A stretch of DNA of 64,000 bases from Rotaria sp. Silwood1 (Eukaryota; Rotifera; Eurotatoria; Philodinida; Philodinidae), in the NCBI GenBank assembly GCA_905250075.1, contig CAJNOP010000876.1:16454-80453 (forward strand), written 5' to 3'. A model generated the notes under the pieces. It did no database searches, was not told where the DNA came from, and saw only the letters and a list, made by a program, of their open reading frames with translations. The position numbers and the translations under genes were made by a program. Of the stretch, positions 57,599-64,000 are shown piece after piece. Each line of letters opens with the position of its first letter. Position 1 is the stretch's first letter.

Positions 57599-58568
57599 AT
57601 GGCGTCGGAGAAAGTCGAGAATAGGGGTGGGAAGTTACCGTTCCCAGACCGTTACCCGGGAACGGTAACGGTAACGATTTCTATGGAAGGAGTTACCAGT
57701 TACCCGAGTAACTGGTAACGGGACCGTTACCAGTTACTTTTTCCTGGTAACTTCTCAAAAAGACGAAATATTATTTCTATTCGACCGAATATTGACAATA
57801 CATCAGTAAACAGAATTTGGAGTTACCAGTTACCCTGGTAACTGTTACCCGTTACCAGTTACCTGGGAACAAGTCAACTGAATAAATAATGTAATGACAA
57901 TATTCTGTCGACGGGAAGTGATAATTCATCTTTTTGGAGAAGTTACCAGGAAAAAGTAACTGGTAACGGGACCGTTACCAGTTACCCAGGTAACGGTAAC
58001 GGTAACTTCCCACCCCTAGTCGAGAATCCTGCTATCGATCCATTCAACGATGATCTCACTCACTGTATAATGCTCAATTTTCTTTATTTTGGCAGCTGTC
58101 GTAGTGCATCCAGTAAGAGAGAACTTCAAAAGTTGGGTATAACCCATATTTTAAATTGCACTGGCTCGACATTCAAGAATCTTTATCTGCAATTGTTTAA
58201 GTAAGTTGATGATGATAGAAAAGTATTTCTGTATTTTGAAAGAGACGTTCTTCTTGATAGGTATGTAAATTTAAGTTTGGAAGATCGGCTTGATAAGAAA
58301 GGATCACTTCTCTATCATATCGATGTTGGTCTCAAATTCATTTACAGTGCTCGAGAAGAAGGAGACAAAATTCTTGTGCATTGCATCGAGGGTAAGAGTC
58401 GATCGCCGTCAATTATCATTGCATATCTTATGGATTCACAGGGACTATCGCTATTAAAAGTCGTATCAGCATGTGAAATATTTACAGTCTATAACTCAAC
58501 CAAATTCTAATTTTCTTGATCAATTGGCTGAATATGAGAAAGGTATCTGGTTTTCAAAGTACAGATAA
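57599..58568 (+). pseudogene. dual-specificity phosphatase, interrupted by a MITE
   Basis: Exon 1 begins MASEKVEN. After 23 bases it is broken by a 397-bp element (57622-58018). It continues after the target duplication to a donor at 58200; exon 2 is 58261-58568. The product resembles small atypical DUSPs: FLYFGSCRSASS and GITHILNCTGS in exon 1, then KILVHCIEGKSRSPSIIIAY with the HCx5R catalytic loop (HC-IEGKS-R-S) and LDQLAEYEKG near the end. The insertion brings a TAG at its first codon. There is a second lesion: around 58466-58470 the frame must shift by one base to pass from KVVS to the HVKYLQ part. The catalytic residues are intact. Two independent breaks make a dead copy likely. Confidence 0.88.
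57622..58018. mobile_element. hAT-type MITE, 397 bp
   Basis: Terminal inverted repeats begin TAGGGGTGGGAAGTTACC and match exactly at the other end. A perfect 8-bp target duplication, GTCGAGAA, flanks it (57614-57621 and 58019-58026). Eight-base duplications and TAGGGGTG/CAGGGGTG ends are characteristic of hAT elements. The interior has no coding capacity and is full of GGTAACGGTAAC and AGTTACCAGTTACC motifs in both orientations, so the whole element can fold on itself. The insertion looks young because the duplication is intact. Confidence 0.9.
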
Positions 58569-58654
58569 GAGACATCTTTATTAGAAGAGACAAAAACATG
58601 ACTCGATAGCAACAGCAGTAATTCAAGTTGAGCCGACTATGAGATGCAAAATAT

Positions 58655-58800
58655 GGGGTGTGGCTGTGGATGCGAGTGTGGGTGTGGGTGTGGATGTGGG
58701 TGCGGTGTGGGTGTGTGGCTGTGGGTGCGGTGTGGGTGTGTGGCTGTGGGTGTGGATCTTCTCTTCAATGACTCCCACACCTACACCCCACACGCACCCT
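58655..58800. repeat. TGTGGG-type hairpin 15
   Basis: A G-arm of about 110 bases with an internal tandem of GGTGCGGTGTGGGTGTGTGG units, spacer GATCTTCTCTTCAATGA, and a short C-arm CTCCCACACCTACACCCCAC. It lies just after the DUSP pseudogene. Confidence 0.88.
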
Positions 58801-59180
58801 TGTAGGTTGAAATCGATTGTTAATAGGATCTCTTTCGTTATATGTGTACATTAATGAAGAATTCAATTGATCGAGGTTTGGCTTGCTGTTTCCACTAGTG
58901 GTTGTGACAAAACTGATCAAAATCATGTTTCGGTCACGTTTATCTGCCGCTTGTTGAAGTACTTTATAGATTTCGGAAATGTCTATAAATACATCGCTGA
59001 TTTTTAGCCATGTTTTGGTCAACCCTTCATGTTGAGCTTGGTTCTCGCTCAAGATATAAATAGTACTAATTTATGGAATATTATGAACCATGGAAACAAT
59101 GATTTTCACGAAGGAACCAGAAAAGATGATAAATATTTTCTCTTCTTGAATATCAGTTATAAAGTCGATGTATTCATTCA
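58801..59180. other. between two hairpins, possible coding remnant
   Basis: A minus-strand frame of about 80 codons reads into hairpin 15 (start 59052, SENQAQHEGLTKTWLKISDV and so on). Its composition is protein-like, but no family was recognised and the frame ends in repeat sequence. It is probably a remnant or chance. Confidence 0.3.
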
Positions 59181-59357
59181 GGGGTGTGCGTGTGGGTGTG
59201 GGTGTGGGTGTGGGTGTGGGTGTGGGTGTGGACGTAGGTGTGTATGACGAGAATATCCACACCCACACCTACATCCACCCACACCTACATCCACCCACAC
59301 CCTACATCCACACTCACACCTACACCCATCCATACCACACACCCACATCCACACCCT
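59181..59357. repeat. TGTGGG-type hairpin 16, longest perfect hexamer run
   Basis: The G-arm contains at least six uninterrupted TGTGGG hexamers (59190-59230). A spacer GTATGACGAGAATAT follows, then a C-arm of about 110 bases of CCACACCCACACC and CTACATCCACCCA units with a 17-base internal repeat. Confidence 0.92.
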
Positions 59358-59882
59358 TTTGGGATATCCTGCATAAAAAATGATATTTTTTTTACTGTAA
59401 TGTGGCACTGTATAAAAGAAAAGTTGATTTTAGTGTTATTATTTTGTTGATTAATCTAGAGTAGTCGTGCCATTTTATATAATGCGTAATTTTTCTGATT
59501 TCTGTTTTTGTGCGTAGAAACTAGAAACTAGATATCGTGTAACGAAATACTTGTTGTTGACGTTCTTCCTTATAAAAATAAGCAGAGAATAAAAAAATGG
59601 CAAAAATAATTTGCCTCGAGTTGACTTGAGCCGAGCATACTTGTGACTCGACTTGACTCGCTTTGAATCCAGATATTGCTTACGTCGCTCAGCTCTGTGT
59701 CTACTCGAGTGCAGTCAGAGATTCATGAGTATAGAACTCAAGGTCTTGATTCAAGTTTCGAATTATTTGTGGAAGGTTTTGTAACACTTCTGTCTTCTCG
59801 ATTTCTGATAGAATTATGTTGTTATTTATCGCACGGTGTACAAAATAAAATCAAGATAAAAATGAATCAATTCAATTATTTG
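59358..59882. other. gene-free stretch
   Basis: No gene seen. Around 59615-59665 there are repeated short ACTTGA/ACTCGA blocks (CTCGAGTTGACTTGAGCC). Nothing else is visible. Confidence 0.4.
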
Positions 59883-60498
59883 TTAGATTAAACAGTTCAG
59901 AAAAGATAACCCGGAGATGATCCAAGTCGAATGTAAGAAGACTGTAGAAGAGGCAGAGTGCAGCGTCGTTGTTGGAACGAACGATTGTCCGTTACACAGT
60001 TCCGATGAACAGCAGCACGTACTTACAATCGCGCCGCTTTGTGACAAGGATTGGCAGGCATTTTCACCAGCAAGACACTCACTGAAATCACCCGTACTTC
60101 GAGTATAGGTTTCACGGCCGGCATAAGAAAATCGTGTAGCCTATCAGAGTCAAAGTTTATATTGATATACTTATCACCAGTGTAACTTACAAGACACCGC
60201 TCGTTTGGAGCTGCTGGTTTCATTTTGACTCCAGACATGCCATACACTATTCATGATGACAAGATTTCAAGTCGAGCATGGGCATGCGGAGAAAAGATCT
60301 CCTGAGTTTAGTGAATTTTTCCTTATCACTCGGGTTGAATGGTTCACCACAACCCGGTGTATCAATGCTCATGCATACGTAACAATTATAACCTTGCGAC
60401 AGACTCACGCTTACCAGAAGAATAAATGCAACGATTCCTATTCGTTCAAAAAAGACTCGCACGGGAGAACAAGTGGAAGAAAACAATAAGAAAGACAT
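59883..60498 (-). pseudogene. Ly6/quiver-like GPI-anchored protein with a frameshift
   Basis: Two exons: 60191-60498 and 60140-59883, intron 60141-60190. The signal/hydrophobic start includes IGIVAFILLVSVSLSQG. Then NCYVCMSIDTPGCGEPFNP, the opening of Ly6/uPAR/quiver (sleepless) domains, and later CLAGENACQS and CCCSSELCN, the family-typical ending. A hydrophobic C-terminus (VFLHSTWIISGLSFLNCLI) fits a GPI signal. Such proteins sit on the outer membrane and modulate channels or receptors. One base is missing near 60258-60262 (after SCHHE), where the frame jumps to IVYGMSGVKM. It lies in a short A run, so it may be a real lesion or an assembly error. Everything else is intact. Confidence 0.75.
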
Positions 60499-60654
60499 CA
60501 GTTAGGAGTTTATGAAGAACTGTGTTGTGCATCGTATGGGTTTGCATATTTTATCGCTACCTGCGATAAGAGCGTTATCTTCTCAAGTGAAAACAACAAA
60601 CGACACCTTCAATTGACTTTGTTAAGACCAACGAGAAGTGCTTTATAGAAAGGC

Positions 60655-60723
60655 ACGGGTGTGGATGAGTGGTGTGGGGTGCGAGTTAGGAAAAAGCACA
60701 TACTGGCATCCACACCCACACCA
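60655..60723. repeat. TGTGGG-type hairpin 17
   Basis: G-arm CGGGTGTGGATGAGTGGTGT, spacer around GTTAGGAAAAAGCACATACT, C-arm GGCATCCACACCCACACC. Confidence 0.82.
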
Positions 60724-60912
60724 TAGCAGAGCAATTGTCACCGGATAATATAGTAGAATTTAAAGTTGAAATATAAAAAAAGGTACACAAATACTTAGAA
60801 ATGAATAGAGATGTTATTGAATAAAATTTCACAAAATCATCAGAACTCTATGCAAACACGAACTCGGTGAATCAACCGCCGTTAGCACTCATCAGTTATC
60901 TGGACTCTTCGT

Positions 60913-61100
60913 AGGGTGTGAGTGTGAAGTGTGGGTGGATGTGGGTATGGGTGTAAAGTGTGGGTGAATGTGAGTGTGAGTGTGGTTGGAAAGAACAACC
61001 ACACCCACACACCCACACCCACACCCACACACCCACACCCCACACTCACACACCCACGCATCCACACATCCACACCCACCCATACCCACACCCACACCCG
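60913..61100. repeat. TGTGGG-type hairpin 18
   Basis: A G-arm of about 75 bases (GGGTGTGAGTGTGAAGTGTG and further units), spacer GGAAAGAACAA, and a C-arm of about 110 bases of CCACACCCACACACCCACAC units. The open frames on both strands are repeat artefacts. Confidence 0.9.
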
Positions 61101-62880
61101 CAATCAAATAATGTACATGCATACTGTTTCATGATTGTCAAGGACTTTTTTCCATTAGCGTTATTGTTTTACACACAAAAAGTGAAAACAAAAACGAAGG
61201 ACAGCGATAATGCTGCACATTTTTCGGTTTCTACAATCAATCATTTGGAATGATGAAAGCAAACGAATACATATTCAACCGCATTCGTTCTTACATGCAA
61301 TAAGCGTTTTCGCAAGAAGATGTTATTATTGAGATTTAAAACCCAATGTTTTAATGAGAAATTTTTCTCTTCACATCCCTTTCTGCTGTGTCAAGCGTAT
61401 GAAGGTACAAGGAGTTTGAAAACAAATTAATTTTTCCAAAATCATATTGAACCAACAGAAATTGAAAGTGGTCGATTATTGCCACATCTTGCTGCATTTA
61501 CCAATAAACTGCTTCATTCCCAAAATGACACTCTGTTTTCTGCAAAACATACCCACATTGCACACAACGAAATAGATAAATCAAATTTTCCGAAGAAATG
61601 CCCTCATTTCGAGAATACATCGTTTATTTTCTTTGAAACTCTGCGAGTCTTGTAAAAACTGTGCAATCCATTTGTGGGCAAGAAAACTTGTGTTTTAACG
61701 AACGACATGACTCGTCCAGTCTAATGTAATAAATTACATCTCCCATAACTATAAAAGCAAAATTTTTTGGTACACTCTTCGCGTTGCTGAAGAAGTTTAG
61801 GCACTAATCTGCCATATAAAAATAATTCTATGGCTATCAAAATTCGGTCGATAATTTTTTTATTCTTTGAACTTTAATCATCAATAATCGACTAAGACTT
61901 CAACGAATATCATTGCTTATGTTAGAAATGATTTGTAATCGATTAAAATATCATTGGATGTAGGTGTGAGCGTTGGGTGTGAGTATGGATGAAAAGAACA
62001 ACCACAGCCACAGCCATCCACACCACACTCTCATTTTTTAACTAAAAATTTTCTGAAAAGATCAAAACAATTTTAAGAATTAGGTATGCGATTTTTATGG
62101 TGTTAAAACCCCAGAAATGATGTTGATCTCAGTTTAAAAACATTTTTCAGTTGAACGTCATAAAAACTAGGCATATTTTGATGAAAATATATTAATTATA
62201 GTTTTAATTTGGAAATAAACTATATAATTAAGGAGAATCATCTTTTACGTCAGCCTGGTCGTTCCTTCAAGAGGGATCTTCTACGATGAGAAGATCTTAT
62301 ATTATGAGAAAGGATTTACAGCAATCATTAGAAAAAACAATTTTTTAATCATCAATCATCGTTCAGAAATTTTCGGAATCAATGCTTGAACAATATTCAA
62401 GAAGATCTTAATGAGCAATCGAAACGATAACTGTTTCAGGTTGACACAAAAATGATGATTGTCAAAATTTTAAAAACCGATCATGCATTTTTATTTTTAA
62501 ATCTTTACCTAAAATTCATTTTCCTAATTGAGTAATATTTTTCTGTTGGGTACAGAAAAATAGTAACTAAACAGTTTATCATTCACCATATATAACATCA
62601 AATCATTGTTTTAATCAATCATTCTTTTTTTTTTGAAAAAAATGAGATCAAGCGTTCTTCTGCTCTTTATTATATCAAAATAACAAACAATTTAATTTTA
62701 TCGTTTTCTTTTGTTTTCTCACACTACAGACGAAACATTTTTCTTTGATTGGCAGCAAAAAATGATAAACCAAAAAACCAGAGAGACAAAAAAAAACAGA
62801 ATCATGAAAGTGACTCGAAAGAAAACAGAATGCAGTTTGGAATAAATAAGTGAAGAATTCTTCTTTGTTTTGTTCTATTT
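61101..62880. other. gene-free stretch with hairpin 19
   Basis: Apart from hairpin 19 no gene or repeat was recognised. The end forms the 3' flank of the phosphatidylserine synthase gene. Confidence 0.4.
61956..62030. repeat. TGTGGG-type hairpin 19
   Basis: G-arm GGATGTAGGTGTGAGCGTTG with GGTGTGAGTATGG, spacer ATGAAAAGAACAA, C-arm CCACAGCCACAGCCATCCAC. The spacer AAAGAACAACC is shared with hairpin 18. Confidence 0.82.
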
Positions 62881-63844
62881 TTATTTGTCGTTTTTAACAA
62901 GTTGAACATTTTTTCTTTGTCCCCAAAGAATAAATCTTTTAAACCAAAAATGATATATTGTCCATAAAACAACTCCAACAGCAATCATTGTCCAAACAAG
63001 TACAATATGAAATGGTAATGGTTTTGTAGCAGTTTTCCAATCAAATTTTAATACAATTAATATTTCTGTCACTACAATAGCTGTTAGAATCCATGACTGT
63101 CGACCAAATTTTTTACATTCACGATTATCCAAATATTCAAATGTTTCACGCACTGCAACACCACAAGCAGGAAAAAATAAGAATAAACGTATTCCACATA
63201 AAAAATGTGGTGGTGGAATCCATAAAATAAATTTTAAATAGAATGTACCTAAATCGACAAGAAGCAAAAAACATGTTATTAATAATGTTGCAAGCCAACG
63301 TTTTAAAGATGCTGTTGGACGCCAATCAAATTCAAGCCAATCATGTGGTGTAAATTGACCCAACACACGCATTATTTTACCTCTTTTAAAATTAGTTAAT
63401 ACGTTTATTTTTTCGGAAAAAACAAAAAAAATTGTTTTTTTTCGCTTTACCTAACAGTTGGTATTGTCCACATGCCACGCCAATTGTATGGTTTTATTTT
63501 TAAATATTCACATGTTTTCATACCCATATAAATTCCACCACCATTACAAATAAGTGCATCAAGAACCCACTATAATAAATCGAATGAAATATTTCTAAAA
63601 AACAAAAAAAATTAAGAATTTACATGATCCCACCAACATTCACTAAAATTTGGTAATTGATGCGCAAGAGAATACTCAAGAAGTTCAAAACCTATTGATG
63701 TTACCATACAGAACCAATAATCACGAAGAATTAATGCCTAAAAAAAACTTTATTTGTTGAAAAAACAAAACTACAAAATAATTAATGATTTACTTTTAAC
63801 CACCAACCAATGACATGCGATACAACAAAAATATCCATTTTATC
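62881..63844 (-). CDS. PTDSS2: phosphatidylserine synthase 2-type, 5' end missing
   Basis: Four exons: 63794-63844, 63624-63737, 63451-63569 and 62881-63382. They join in frame and cover the C-terminal 273 residues or so. Matching blocks: [70 protein letters not shown], then [27 protein letters not shown] and several membrane helices. The enzyme swaps ethanolamine (or choline) of phospholipids for serine in the ER/mitochondria-associated membrane. The sequence is closer to PTDSS2 than PTDSS1. The C-terminus is short ([11 protein letters not shown]). No start codon or N-terminal exons are present before the window ends. Confidence 0.93.
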
Positions 63845-63936
63845 CTAATTATAACAAATAAAAGTACATATAGCTAATAGTATTTTCATTTTGTTTTTTA
63901 GAAATTGGATTGTTTGGAACGGAATTAAATCGAATT

Positions 63937-64000
63937 CAGTGACAGATCCAGAATTTTTAGGCTAAGTAGCGGGAGGACTCAGTCTCCTTTGCTCCTCTCC
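63937..64000. mobile_element. possible end of a DNA transposon at the window edge
   Basis: CAGTGACAGATCCAGAATTT followed by more GC-rich sequence resembles hAT-family ends of the CAGTGGCGGATCCAG type. Only one end lies inside the window, so neither the element nor a target duplication can be confirmed. Confidence 0.3.

Noticed and set aside
1-64000. tRNA and rRNA genes
   Set aside because: Scanned by eye for GGTTCGA-type B boxes with matching stems and for conserved rRNA cores. No convincing case was found; a covariance-model search would be decisive.

Overview
The window looks like nuclear DNA of a bdelloid rotifer (Adineta/Rotaria type). It is AT-rich. Most genes are built from small exons joined by GT-AG introns of about 50-80 bp, and the proteins are clearly metazoan. 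The window also carries about 19 short hairpins made of TGTGGG/TGTGGT-type repeats, and TGTGGG is the bdelloid telomere hexamer. The species is an inference. All gene models below were assembled by hand from splice signals and reading-frame continuity.

Left part (about 1-26 kb) is gene-dense and mostly intact: the 3' end of a MIF gene next to an assembly gap (2233-2487, +); a 65-residue single-pass membrane protein (4850-5971, +); S-adenosylmethionine decarboxylase (6462-8317, -); a KCTD2/5/17-type BTB adaptor (9266-10962, -); hormone-sensitive lipase with two alternative 3'-terminal cassettes (11858-16956, -); a four-EF-hand protein (18887-19620, -); fibrillarin with a GAR domain built from tiny phase-1 exons (20713-22367, -); and a mitochondrial carrier (24814-25934, +).

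Middle part (26-43 kb) holds two long intronless secreted or surface proteins: a NIDO-AMOP-VWD protein (27378-30644, -) and a GH38-like/DUF5054 protein (37322-39520, -). Between them lie the decayed 3' end of an ABCB transporter and a Tc1/mariner relic. A small secreted cysteine-rich peptide gene is at 40496-40729 (-).

Right part (43-64 kb) has one large, fully spliceable phospholipase D gene of 23 coding exons (43037-48666, -), whose first HKD motif lacks its catalytic histidine. A repeat-rich zone follows. In it a dual-specificity phosphatase pseudogene is interrupted by a 397-bp hAT-type MITE with a perfect 8-bp target duplication, and a Ly6/quiver-like GPI-anchored gene carries a frameshift. 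The 5'-truncated phosphatidylserine synthase 2 gene ends the window (62881-63844, -).

The most unusual feature is the dispersed family of telomere-like hairpins. The G-rich arm always precedes the C-rich arm, separated by a short, partly conserved AAGAGAAGA/AAGAACAACC-like spacer. Eighteen of the nineteen copies lie right of 26.8 kb. This is the arrangement of a head-to-head telomere fusion, but the shared spacer and copy number suggest a mobile foldback element. The genes are unrelated housekeeping genes and show no operon or common pathway.
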